The notes under the pieces: model-generated
Databases searched by the model: none
Seen by the model: only the letters and a program-made list of their open reading frames with translations
Told to the model about the DNA's origin: nothing
Shown: one piece after another, positions 1 to 6,901 of the stretch
Layout: every line of letters starts with the position of its first letter
Numbering within the stretch: the first letter of the stretch is position 1
Program-made: the position numbers and the translations under genes
Assembly: GCA_964578975.1 (NCBI GenBank)
Contig: CAZOFA010000083.1
Location: 1 to 8,750 of the forward strand
DNA from: CAYRUP01 sp964578975
GTDB taxonomy: Bacteria; Pseudomonadota; Gammaproteobacteria; DSM-16500
Direction: 5' to 3'
DNA length: 8,750 bases

Positions 1-48
1 ACTTGTCTGGGGGGCAAGTGGTCGCCGGTTCAAATCCGGCCGTCCCGA
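1..48 (+). tRNA. tRNA-Pro (anticodon GGG), 3' part only
   Basis: Decodes CCC proline codons. The window opens at about tRNA position 26. An anticodon stem (2-6 CTTGT with 14-18 GCAAG, ending in one G-U pair) encloses the seven-base loop CTGGGGG, which places GGG as the anticodon at 9-11. A five-base variable loop (19-23) follows, then a perfect T arm (GCCGG, loop TTCAAAT, CCGGC; 24-40) and the 3' acceptor strand CGTCCCG (41-47) with discriminator A48. The terminal G implies a C1-G72 pair, and with A73 this is typical of bacterial tRNA-Pro. The next three bases are TCA rather than CCA, so the 3' CCA would have to be added after transcription. The D arm and 5' acceptor strand lie outside the window, so the full fold cannot be checked. 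Confidence 0.88.
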
Positions 49-90
49 TCAAATTCAAGTTTTTCTAAAAACAAACAAGGAAGAAAGGTT

Positions 91-1743
91 GTGGAAAAAA
101 TTTGGTTGAAGAATTATCCGAAAGGCGTGCCCTCAGAAATTAATCCTGATCTCTATCAGTCGCTCGTTGCAGTTTTTGAAGAATCATGCAAACTTTATAA
201 AGATTTCCCCGCTTATTACAATCTGGGTGTCACATTCACTTATCAACAAATTGATGCGCTGTCACGCGACATGGCTGCGTATTTTCAAAATGAGTTGAAA
301 CTTAAAAAAGGCGATAGAATTGCAATCATGTTACCCAATATTTTGCAATATCCTATCGTGATGTTTGGTGCATTGCGTGCGGGGCTTACCATCGTCAATG
401 TTAATCCGTTGTATACACCACCCGAATTAATTCATCAGTTAAATAATTCCGAAACAGAAGTGATTGTTGTTTTAGCTAACTTTGTCACAACTGTGAAAAA
501 AGCAATGGGAAAAACACCTTTAAAACATGTCATTGTGACGAAAATGGGCGATTTATTCCCGCAGCCTAAAGCATTTTTAATTAATTTTATTCTTAAATAT
601 ATTCAGAAAAAAATTCCTAAAATGAATATTCCGCAGGCTGTTTATTTTAAAGATGCGCTCGCAAAAGGAAAAAAATTATCTCTCCAACCGGTCAATCTCA
701 CCCATCAAGACATTGCGTATTTACAATATACCGGTGGCACGACGGGTGTGGCTAAAGGTGCGATGCTCACTCATCGAAATATGATTGCGAATGTGTTGCA
801 GGCAGAAACCTGGTTTACTTCCGTTCTGAGTCACGATAAAGAAATTATGATTACTGCATTACCGCTTTATCATATTTTTTCTCTGACAGCGAATTGCTGG
901 TTCATGACAAAATTAGGTGGTTTAAATGTATTAATTACCAATCCGCGCGACCTCCCTAAAATGATTTCTGAAATGGCGAAATTTAAATTTTCTGCCATTA
1001 CTGGGGTCAATACCTTATTCAATGGATTGTTAAAAAATCCTAAATTTGCCGAGCTTGATTTCAGTCGTCTTAAAATTAGTTTGGGCGGTGGAATGGCTGT
1101 GCAACGTGCTGTCGCTGACAAATGGCACAAAGTGACCGGGATGCCAATTCTTGAAGCGTATGGGCTGACTGAAACATCACCGTGTGTGTCAATCAATCCT
1201 CCAGAGATGAAAGAATATAACGGTACTGTCGGATTACCGGTGTCTTCAACCGAAGTGCGCGTGTTAGACGAAGCAGGCCGGGAAGTTCCATTTAACCAAG
1301 CAGGCGAGTTAGCGGTGAGAGGACCTCAAGTCATGGCGGGTTATTGGCAAAATCCAGCCGAAACCAAAAAAGTTTTAAAAGATGACTGGTTGTTAACCGG
1401 TGACATTGCATCGATTGATGAACAAGGGTATGTGCGTATTCGCGAGCGCAAAAAAGACATGATTTTGGTGTCTGGTTTTAATGTGTATCCGAATGAAGTG
1501 GAAGATGTCATTGCGCGATTGCCCGGTGTACGCGAAGTGGCAGTCATTGGTGTTCAGGATGAAAATTCCGGTGAAGTCGTGAAAGCGTTTATCGTGAAAG
1601 ATGATCCCAATCTCACAGCAAATGACGTGTTACGTTATTGCCACAAAAATTTAACTGGCTACAAAATTCCAAAATTTGTTGAGTTTAAGGATGAATTACC
1701 AAAATCAAACGTAGGAAAAGTACTTCGACGTGCTTTAAGGTAA
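91..1743 (+). CDS. fadD: Long-chain-fatty-acid--CoA ligase FadD
   Basis: Activates long-chain fatty acids to acyl-CoA (ATP to AMP and PPi) at the inner face of the cytoplasmic membrane, the entry step to beta-oxidation. The 550-residue protein aligns along its length with E. coli FadD (561 aa), from the N-terminal WL-x-x-YP and EINPD onward. Adenylate-forming motifs are intact: the P-loop YTGGTTGVAKG at 213-223, LPLYHIF near 257-263, YGLTE at 357-361, and the fatty-acyl-CoA synthetase signature starting DDWLLTGD at 431 and running to RKKD. GFNVYPNE starts near 462, and the C-terminal PKSNVGK carries the expected catalytic lysine K543. It stops right after LRRALR, lacking the roughly 11-residue polar tail of the E. 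coli protein. The start is GTG, chosen because AAGGAAG at 77-83 lies 7 nt upstream and the N-terminus matches E. coli. It begins only 42 nt after the tRNA, with no clear promoter between. Confidence 0.96.
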   Translation: MEKIWLKNYPKGVPSEINPDLYQSLVAVFEESCKLYKDFPAYYNLGVTFTYQQIDALSRDMAAYFQNELKLKKGDRIAIMLPNILQYPIVMFGALRAGLTIVNVNPLYTPPELIHQLNNSETEVIVVLANFVTTVKKAMGKTPLKHVIVTKMGDLFPQPKAFLINFILKYIQKKIPKMNIPQAVYFKDALAKGKKLSLQPVNLTHQDIAYLQYTGGTTGVAKGAMLTHRNMIANVLQAETWFTSVLSHDKEIMITALPLYHIFSLTANCWFMTKLGGLNVLITNPRDLPKMISEMAKFKFSAITGVNTLFNGLLKNPKFAELDFSRLKISLGGGMAVQRAVADKWHKVTGMPILEAYGLTETSPCVSINPPEMKEYNGTVGLPVSSTEVRVLDEAGREVPFNQAGELAVRGPQVMAGYWQNPAETKKVLKDDWLLTGDIASIDEQGYVRIRERKKDMILVSGFNVYPNEVEDVIARLPGVREVAVIGVQDENSGEVVKAFIVKDDPNLTANDVLRYCHKNLTGYKIPKFVEFKDELPKSNVGKVLRRALR

Positions 1744-1746
1744 AGG

Positions 1747-2736
1747 ATGAAAATTAAATTAATTTTGGTTTGCGTGATCGTATTTTTTTTATCAGCATGT
1801 GAAAGTGTCGCGGTTTTATTTACGCCGAAAAAAAAACCGGTCATTGTCCATAATCCATTAACCGATGAAAGTGAACGCCAATTTTGGCTGACCTTGCATC
1901 AAGGAAAATATCAGGAAATCCCAAATAGCACGCGATTGTTAATGGCAGCGTATCTTGAAAACCCCAATGATCCAACACTTGCCGCGCATTTAGGATTTTT
2001 ACATATATGGCAATTAACAGAACGCAATCGTGAAAAAACCATTCCGCCGACCATTGTTGATCACATTATTTTAAGTAAAAAATATTTTGCCGAAGCCGTG
2101 CAACTCAATCCAAACGATGCACGTTTTCTGGGTTTTTTAGGCGATAGTCAATTGGCCGAAGGCGCGATATTCAATGACCAACGTGAACAAACGCGCGGAT
2201 ATTTCATGTTAAAAAGAGCGATACGCATGTGGCCTGAATTTAATTATTTTACGGCAGGTTATGTGATGTCGAGTTTACCCGCGAACTCTCCCAATTTTAA
2301 AGAAGGATTGGCGTGGCAATGGGCGACCCTCGATTTATGCGCGCAGCAATCTGTTTCACATACAAATCCCGATTTTTCACCGTACATGAAATTTGAAACT
2401 AAAGTGGGTGTGAAACGCGCGTGTTGGAATTCTTGGATTGCGCCTTATAATTTTGAAGGATTTTTCTTAAATATGGGCGATATGTTAGTGAAAGCGGGCG
2501 ATTGGCAAACAGCAATCAAAATTTATCGCAACGCAAAACTCGCCTCAAATTATGATTCCTGGCCCTATCGTGTTTTTCTTGAAAATCGTATTGCCAATGC
2601 AAAACGCAATGTTGAATTTTTTCAAGATCAGAAATTAAAAACTCGATTTGCCAATCAACAAGGCGATCCCAACAAAATGATTTTGTTTAATTCGGGTTAT
2701 GGATGTATGGCATGTCACCAGCAGGCAGCGCATTAA
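1747..2736 (+). CDS. Putative lipoprotein with TPR-like helices and C-terminal CxxCH motif
   Basis: I do not recognise this 329-residue protein as a named family. The N-terminus is a lipoprotein signal: K2 and K4, a hydrophobic stretch about 5-14, then lipobox L-S-A-C with C18 as the lipidated residue. Glutamate, not aspartate, follows the cysteine, so outer-membrane sorting is expected by the usual Lol rule. The rest looks like helical TPR-type repeats: ENPNDP at 71-76, LNPNDA at 120-125, an RMWPEF segment near 160, and GDWQTAIKIYRNAK from about 251. The extreme C-terminus holds C320-M-A-C323-H324, a CxxCH c-type haem attachment motif, five residues from the end. Export would put it where cytochrome c maturation acts, but no other cytochrome features are visible, so haem binding is inference. 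The start is 3 nt after the fadD stop. AAGG at 1737-1740, inside the last fadD codons, is well spaced for it, so translational coupling is likely. Confidence 0.8.
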   Translation: MKIKLILVCVIVFFLSACESVAVLFTPKKKPVIVHNPLTDESERQFWLTLHQGKYQEIPNSTRLLMAAYLENPNDPTLAAHLGFLHIWQLTERNREKTIPPTIVDHIILSKKYFAEAVQLNPNDARFLGFLGDSQLAEGAIFNDQREQTRGYFMLKRAIRMWPEFNYFTAGYVMSSLPANSPNFKEGLAWQWATLDLCAQQSVSHTNPDFSPYMKFETKVGVKRACWNSWIAPYNFEGFFLNMGDMLVKAGDWQTAIKIYRNAKLASNYDSWPYRVFLENRIANAKRNVEFFQDQKLKTRFANQQGDPNKMILFNSGYGCMACHQQAAH

Positions 2737-2744
2737 AAATTTAT

Positions 2745-2748
2745 GGAG
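2745..2748 (+). promoter_or_regulatory. Ribosome binding site deciding the ycaC start
   Basis: GGAG sits 7 nt before the ATG at 2756. An upstream in-frame ATG at 2699 would overlap the end of the lipoprotein gene and add 19 residues unlike any YcaC. The N-terminus MNKPYLRLDK beginning at 2756 matches E. coli YcaC. Confidence 0.75.
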
Positions 2749-2755
2749 AAATTGT

Positions 2756-3373
2756 ATGAATAAACCCTATCTTCGCTTAGACAAGAATAATGCAGCGGTA
2801 TTATTAGTCGATCATCAAGCCGGTTTGTTTTCTTTAGTTCGCGATCTTGCACCCGATCAATTTAAAAATAATATATTAGCTTTATCCGATTTAGCGAAAT
2901 ATTTTAAATTACCAACCATTTTAACCACCAGTTTTGAAAACGGTCCCAATGGACCTTTGTTACCAGAACTCAAAAAACAATTTCCCGATGCACCCTACAT
3001 TGCCCGCCCAGGAAATATTAATGCGTGGGATAACGAAGATTTTGTTAAAGCCGTCAAAGCAACCGGCCGCAAGCAACTGATTATCGCCGGTATCGTGACC
3101 GAGGTGTGCGTCGCATTTCCCGCCTTATCTGCTATTGCCGAAGGTTTTGATGTTTTCGTCGTCACGGATGCCTCTGGCACTTTTAACGAAATCACCCGTC
3201 ATTCCGCTTGGGATCGGATGTCTCAGGCAGGCGCACAATTAATGACTTGGTTTGGGGTCGCGTGCGAATTGCATCGCGATTGGCGTAATGATGTGGAGGG
3301 GTTAGCGGCTTTATTTGCCCATCATATTCCAGATTATGCTAATTTGATCACAAGTTTTGATAAGCAAAAATAA
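2756..3373 (+). CDS. ycaC: YcaC-type isochorismatase-family cysteine hydrolase
   Basis: A 205-residue cytosolic alpha/beta hydrolase of the isochorismatase/nicotinamidase-like superfamily. The physiological substrate of E. coli YcaC (208 aa) is not established. The expected active-site residues are present: D19 in LLVDHQ, R84 in YIARPG and C118 in VTEVCVAF. Long stretches such as GPNGPL, INAWDNEDFV, SGTFNEITRHSAWD and WFGVACELHRDW agree with E. coli YcaC as I remember it, so the gene name is secure. The match is much closer than for FadD, GyrA or S1 in this window, hinting at transfer or unusual conservation. It lies 19 nt after the lipoprotein gene with its own good ribosome binding site, so it is probably the last gene of the fadD run. 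No T-tract terminator follows; the next feature is a GC-rich double hairpin. Confidence 0.94.
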   Translation: MNKPYLRLDKNNAAVLLVDHQAGLFSLVRDLAPDQFKNNILALSDLAKYFKLPTILTTSFENGPNGPLLPELKKQFPDAPYIARPGNINAWDNEDFVKAVKATGRKQLIIAGIVTEVCVAFPALSAIAEGFDVFVVTDASGTFNEITRHSAWDRMSQAGAQLMTWFGVACELHRDWRNDVEGLAALFAHHIPDYANLITSFDKQK

Positions 3374-3406
3374 TATAAATACTTTCCACAATGAAAAATA
3401 TATATT

Positions 3407-3451
3407 CCCCCGTCCGCCCTTCGGGCACCTTCCCGCGCCGGGAAGGCGTGC
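3407..3451. repeat. GC-rich double-hairpin palindromic element (REP-like)
   Basis: Two adjacent perfect hairpins stand out in an AT-rich spacer. The first is GCCC-TTC-GGGC (3416-3426). The second is CCTTCCCG-CGC-CGGGAAGG (3428-3446), whose stem can be extended by GCA (3425-3427) pairing with TGC (3449-3451) across a two-base bulge. A CCCCCGTCC lead-in precedes them. The architecture resembles small extragenic palindromes dispersed in many bacterial genomes. No T-run follows, so it is not a standard intrinsic terminator, though it may protect the 3' end of the ycaC transcript. Only one copy is visible here, so its repetitive nature is inferred. Confidence 0.6.
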
Positions 3452-3500
3452 TAAATATCGTCAAATTGACCGGCCAAAAGTCTTTCTGCCCCTATGCCTT

Positions 3501-3529
3501 TTGTGCTACAATTTCGCAGATTTTATAAT
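3501..3529 (+). promoter_or_regulatory. Probable sigma70 promoter of gyrA
   Basis: A perfect -10 hexamer TATAAT (3524-3529) is preceded at a 17-bp spacing by the weaker -35 TTGTGC (3501-3506). Transcription would begin near 3536, leaving a leader of about 23 nt before the gyrA ATG at 3559. An overlapping extended -10, TGC-TACAAT (3504-3512), could act as a second start but lacks a good -35. The ribosome binding site for gyrA, AGAG at 3550-3553, is weak. Confidence 0.6.
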
Positions 3530-3558
3530 CGCTTTTTAAACCAAAATTTAGAGAACCT

Positions 3559-6111
3559 ATGGAAACTCCAATCGCTAAAGAAGTACAAAAAGTCAGTCTG
3601 GAAGACGAGTTAAAACAATCCTATTTAGATTACGCCATGAGCGTCATTGTCGGGCGTGCATTGCCTGATGTGCGGGATGGCTTAAAACCTGTGCACCGTC
3701 GGGTTCTGTTTGCTATGCATGAGTTAGGGAATGATTGGAATAAACCCCATAAAAAATCGGCTCGCGTGGTCGGTGATGTCATCGGTAAATACCACCCACA
3801 TGGCGATACGGCAGTATATGATACCGTGGTGCGTATGGCGCAGCCTTTTTCCTTGCGTTATATGCTGGTGGATGGGCAGGGGAACTTTGGCTCGATCGAT
3901 GGCGATGAAGCGGCGGCGATGCGTTATACCGAAGTGCGTATGTCGCGTTTGGCGCATGCATTGTTAGCCGACCTTGAAAAAGAAACGGTCGATTTTGTTC
4001 CCAATTATGATGAAACCGAAATGTCACCCGTGGTGATGCCAACCCGGATTCCTAACTTATTGATCAATGGTTCATCGGGTATTGCGGTCGGTATGGCAAC
4101 CAATATTCCGCCCCATAATTTAACTGAAATCATCAATGCCTGTATTGCGACCATTAAAAATCCCAGTATTACGATTGAAGAAATTATGCAACATGTGCCA
4201 GGCCCTGATTTTCCGACAGCTGGCATTATTCACGGTCGAGCAGGCATTCATGAAGCCTATCGGACTGGTCGCGGCAGAATTTCTGTGCGCGCGCGCACAT
4301 CGATTGAAACCGATGAAAAATCCGGTAAAGAAAAAATTATCGTCACTGAATTGCCGTATCAAGTCAATAAAGCACGTTTAGTGGAACGTATTGCCGAGTT
4401 AGTCAAAGACAAAAAATTAGAAGGCATCACCGCATTGCGTGATGAATCCGATAAACAAGGCATGCGTGTAGTGATTGAATTACGACGTGGAGAAAACTCG
4501 GATGTCGTATTAAATAATTTATATGTTCATACCCAACTGCAAAGCGTGTATGGCATTAACATGGTTGCCTTAGTTGATAATCAACCAAAAATTCTTAACA
4601 TCAAACAAATTCTCGATTGTTTTATCAAACATCGTTGTGAAGTGGTCACGCGTCGCACGGTGTTTGATTTACGTAAAGCAAAAGAACGCGCCCATATTTT
4701 AGAAGGTCTCGCGATTGCGTTAGCCAACATTGATGAAATGATTACACTCATTAAAAAAGCGCAAGATCCAGCGGCTGCCAAAGAACAACTCTTGAAACGC
4801 GCTTGGCATTCGGCGGATATGATTACGATATTAAGTCATGTCAGCAAAGAAAATCATTACGGTTTAGCAAAAGATGGCTATCACTTATCGCCAGAACAAG
4901 CACAATCCATTCTCGAAATGCGTTTACATCGTTTAACGGGTTTGGAACAAGATAAAATTTTAAATGAACATAAAGAATTGCAAACGATCATTAACGATTT
5001 AAATGAAATTTTGGCGAATTCAAAACGCTTGATGCAAGTGATTCACGATGAATTGATTGCGATAAAAGAACAGTTTGGTGATGAGCGTCGTACAGAAATT
5101 ATCGATAGTAATGGCGATTTTTGTATGGAAGATTTATTACCCGAAGAAGAAGTGGTTGTGACCTTATCCCATGAAGGTTATGCAAAATCTCAGCCGGTTT
5201 CTTTGTATCAAGCGCAACATCGTGGCGGCAAAGGAAAATCAGCGACGCAAGTCAAAGAAGAAGATTTTATTGAGCGTGTGTTAGTCGCCAGTACCCACGA
5301 TACGATTTTATGTTTTTCCAGTCAGGGTAAAGTGTATTGGCTCAAGGTTTATCAATTACCACAAGCCAGCCGAAATTCGCGTGGTAAACCCATCGTCAAT
5401 TTATTACCGTTAGTCGAAGGTGAAAAAATCAGTGCAATTTTACCGGTGCGTGAATATCAAGAAAATCGCTATATTTTTATGGCGACGGCCAAAGGCACCG
5501 TGAAAAAAGTGGCATTGACAGAATTTTCGCGACCACGTGCCAATGGGATTATCGCATTAGAATTAACTGAGAATGATAAATTGATCGGTGTTGATATTAC
5601 CAATGGTGAACAAGAAGTCATGTTATTCACCGATGCCGGAAAAGTCATTCGCTTCGCCGAAGAAGATGTGCGCGGCATGGGTCGTACCGCACGTGGGGTT
5701 CGCGGTGTCAAACTACAAGAAAATCAGCGCGTGATTTCATTAGTGGTGGTGCATCCCGAAGGCGATATCTTGACGGCGACGGAAAATGGTTATGGCAAAC
5801 GGACGGCGATTGATGAATATCGTGCGACCGGTCGTGGTGGGCAAGGTGTGATTTCCATTCAAGTGAGCGAGCGGAATGGCAAAGTGATTGGTGCCATTCA
5901 AGTCACAGCAAAAAATGAAGTGATGTTAATTAGTAATAAAGGAACCTTGGTGCGTGTACCGGTGTCAGAAATTTCTCTGGTTGGGCGTAATACGCAAGGG
6001 GTGCGATTAATTAATTTAGTGAATGATGAAATGTTAGTGGGCCTCGAACCCATTGCCACTTTAAACGGTGAAGAAGAACAACCAGTGGGCGCAGGAGAGA
6101 GTGTGGAATGA
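3559..6111 (+). CDS. gyrA: DNA gyrase subunit A
   Basis: The cleavage/religation and DNA-wrapping subunit of gyrase (A2B2), which introduces negative supercoils using ATP hydrolysed by GyrB. The N-terminus YAMSVIVGRALPDVRDGLKPVHRR is diagnostic, and the winged-helix active site has R122-Y123 in AAAMRYTEVR, with Y123 the DNA-linking tyrosine (E. coli Y122). In the quinolone-resistance region the E. coli S83 and D87 positions are T84 and D88. Threonine there is wild type in, for example, Pseudomonas aeruginosa, so it is not evidence of resistance. The tower and coiled-coil region is followed by the beta-pinwheel domain, opening with the GyrA box QHRGGKG at 553-559. That box separates it from ParC; its second residue is H instead of the R of E. 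coli. At 850 aa it is about 25 shorter than E. coli GyrA and largely lacks the long acidic tail. The stop overlaps the cmk start. Confidence 0.98.
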   Translation: METPIAKEVQKVSLEDELKQSYLDYAMSVIVGRALPDVRDGLKPVHRRVLFAMHELGNDWNKPHKKSARVVGDVIGKYHPHGDTAVYDTVVRMAQPFSLRYMLVDGQGNFGSIDGDEAAAMRYTEVRMSRLAHALLADLEKETVDFVPNYDETEMSPVVMPTRIPNLLINGSSGIAVGMATNIPPHNLTEIINACIATIKNPSITIEEIMQHVPGPDFPTAGIIHGRAGIHEAYRTGRGRISVRARTSIETDEKSGKEKIIVTELPYQVNKARLVERIAELVKDKKLEGITALRDESDKQGMRVVIELRRGENSDVVLNNLYVHTQLQSVYGINMVALVDNQPKILNIKQILDCFIKHRCEVVTRRTVFDLRKAKERAHILEGLAIALANIDEMITLIKKAQDPAAAKEQLLKRAWHSADMITILSHVSKENHYGLAKDGYHLSPEQAQSILEMRLHRLTGLEQDKILNEHKELQTIINDLNEILANSKRLMQVIHDELIAIKEQFGDERRTEIIDSNGDFCMEDLLPEEEVVVTLSHEGYAKSQPVSLYQAQHRGGKGKSATQVKEEDFIERVLVASTHDTILCFSSQGKVYWLKVYQLPQASRNSRGKPIVNLLPLVEGEKISAILPVREYQENRYIFMATAKGTVKKVALTEFSRPRANGIIALELTENDKLIGVDITNGEQEVMLFTDAGKVIRFAEEDVRGMGRTARGVRGVKLQENQRVISLVVVHPEGDILTATENGYGKRTAIDEYRATGRGGQGVISIQVSERNGKVIGAIQVTAKNEVMLISNKGTLVRVPVSEISLVGRNTQGVRLINLVNDEMLVGLEPIATLNGEEEQPVGAGESVE

Positions 6112-6818
6112 CGAGTTCGGATCCAGTAATTACGATTGATGGTGCAAGTGGGACAGGGAAAGGAGTCGTCACTCAACTAATTGCAAAACAACTTGGATGG
6201 AGATTATTAGATAGCGGTGCTTTATACCGTGTATTAGCCCTTGCCGCAGAAAAACATAGCGTGAAGTTAGATAATGAATCTGCGCTAACCGTGCTTGCCG
6301 AATATTTAGATGTCCAATTTATCGCTGAACATACCAGTTCAACTCCGTGCATTATCTTAGAAGGCCAAGATGTGACGGATATCATTCGTACGGAAAAAAT
6401 AGGCAATGCCGCCTCTAAAGTGGGTGCTCTCCCTTCGGTACGCACGGCATTATTAAGCCGTCAACGTGCCTTTCGTGAGTCCCCGGGTCTTGTGACCGAT
6501 GGTCGTGATATGGGGACAGTCATTTTTCCGGATGCTAACCTTAAAATTTTCCTGACCGCCAGTGCCGATGAACGCGCACGCCGCCGCTATAATCAGTTGA
6601 AGGAAAAAGGCATTGATGTTAATCTTGGCGACCTTATAGAGGAGTTGCGTGAGCGAGATAAGCGCGACCAAGAACGCCTGGTGGCTCCTTTAAAACCGGC
6701 CGATGATGCAATCATCATTAATACCGATCAATTAAACATTGAGCAAGTGGTTGAGCGGATTATGTCGGAAGTAAGAAAACGTTTCCCTGCGTTGAAAGGC
6801 GCAGCCGAAGAGCGTTGA
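6108..6818 (+). CDS. cmk: Cytidylate kinase
   Basis: Phosphorylates CMP and dCMP with ATP, feeding CTP and dCTP pools in the cytosol. The 236-residue protein has the P-loop GASGTGKG at 12-19, the substrate-site segment LLDSGALYRVLALAA just after, and ILEGQDVT with IRTEKIGNAAS. The Cmk signature GRDMGTVIFPDA starts at 132, and the lid motif RERDKRD lies at 181-187, all as in E. coli Cmk (227 aa). The protein is slightly longer at its C-terminus, ending in a charged RKRFPALKGAAEER segment. The ATG overlaps the gyrA stop as ATGA and has AGGAG at 6093-6097 inside gyrA, so translation is probably coupled to gyrA. The cmk-rpsA order is widely conserved; direct abutment to gyrA is not, since serC and aroA usually intervene. 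Confidence 0.97.
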   Translation: MTSSDPVITIDGASGTGKGVVTQLIAKQLGWRLLDSGALYRVLALAAEKHSVKLDNESALTVLAEYLDVQFIAEHTSSTPCIILEGQDVTDIIRTEKIGNAASKVGALPSVRTALLSRQRAFRESPGLVTDGRDMGTVIFPDANLKIFLTASADERARRRYNQLKEKGIDVNLGDLIEELRERDKRDQERLVAPLKPADDAIIINTDQLNIEQVVERIMSEVRKRFPALKGAAEER

Positions 6819-6828
6819 TGGTGCGGTT

Positions 6829-6858
6829 TTTACGCGAGTAAAATTCCGCTTTTATAAA
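6829..6858 (+). promoter_or_regulatory. Possible rpsA promoter
   Basis: TTTACG (6829-6834) and TATAAA (6853-6858) are 18 bp apart and make a plausible sigma70 promoter in the 83-nt gap between cmk and rpsA. E. coli rpsA also has its own promoters in addition to readthrough from cmk. The -35 matches consensus at four of six positions, so this is a tentative call. Confidence 0.38.
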
Positions 6859-6872
6859 CTAACCTGTTGTTG

Positions 6873-6891
6873 AAATGATCTTAAATGATCT
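6873..6891 (+). repeat. Two tandem copies of AAATGATCT in the rpsA leader
   Basis: The 9-mer AAATGATCT occurs at 6873-6881 and again at 6883-6891, a 10-bp period, directly before the rpsA ribosome binding site. The first copy contains an ATG in frame with rpsA. The second contains ATG-ATC-TAG, a two-codon reading frame whose stop overlaps the AGGA. It may be chance; E. coli S1 regulates its own translation through its leader, which makes the location worth noting. Confidence 0.5.
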
Positions 6892-6895
6892 AGGA
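6892..6895 (+). promoter_or_regulatory. Ribosome binding site deciding the rpsA start
   Basis: AGGA lies 6 nt before the ATG at 6902. Starting there gives MSESFAQLFEES, matching the E. coli S1 N-terminus (MTESFAQLFEES). The in-frame ATG at 6875 would add nine residues absent from the family and has no comparable site. Confidence 0.75.
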
Positions 6896-6901
6896 AAATG
6901 T

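Noticed and set aside
59..72. AT-only hairpin between the tRNA and fadD as a terminator
   Set aside because: Only five A-T/G-C pairs with a TCTA loop and no T-tract after it; too weak to call.
1..90. tRNA 3' end as an integration (att) site of a mobile element
   Set aside because: No repeat of the tRNA 3' end, integrase or phage-like gene is seen in the window; fadD follows directly.
2699..2755. Upstream in-frame ATG extending YcaC by 19 residues
   Set aside because: It would overlap the lipoprotein gene, has no good ribosome binding site, and the extra residues are absent from known YcaC; the ATG at 2756 has GGAG at the right distance.
3466..3471. TTGACC as a -35 box for gyrA
   Set aside because: It is a good hexamer, but no -10 lies 16-18 bp downstream; TACAAT is 35 bp away.
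3357..3539. Open frame of 60 codons between ycaC and gyrA
   Set aside because: It runs through the palindromic element and the gyrA promoter, has no plausible ribosome binding site, and the peptide looks like translated repeat.
3808..3822. Thr at the position of E. coli GyrA Ser83 as a quinolone-resistance mutation
   Set aside because: Threonine is the wild-type residue in other gammaproteobacteria such as Pseudomonas aeruginosa, and the Asp87 equivalent is intact.
3724..4381. Several open frames on both strands inside gyrA
   Set aside because: They lie within a strongly conserved gyrase sequence, and their translations show no domain or ribosome binding site; they are shadows of the real frame.
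6875..6901. Upstream in-frame ATG extending S1 by nine residues
   Set aside because: The conserved S1 N-terminus begins at 6902, with AGGA 6 nt upstream.
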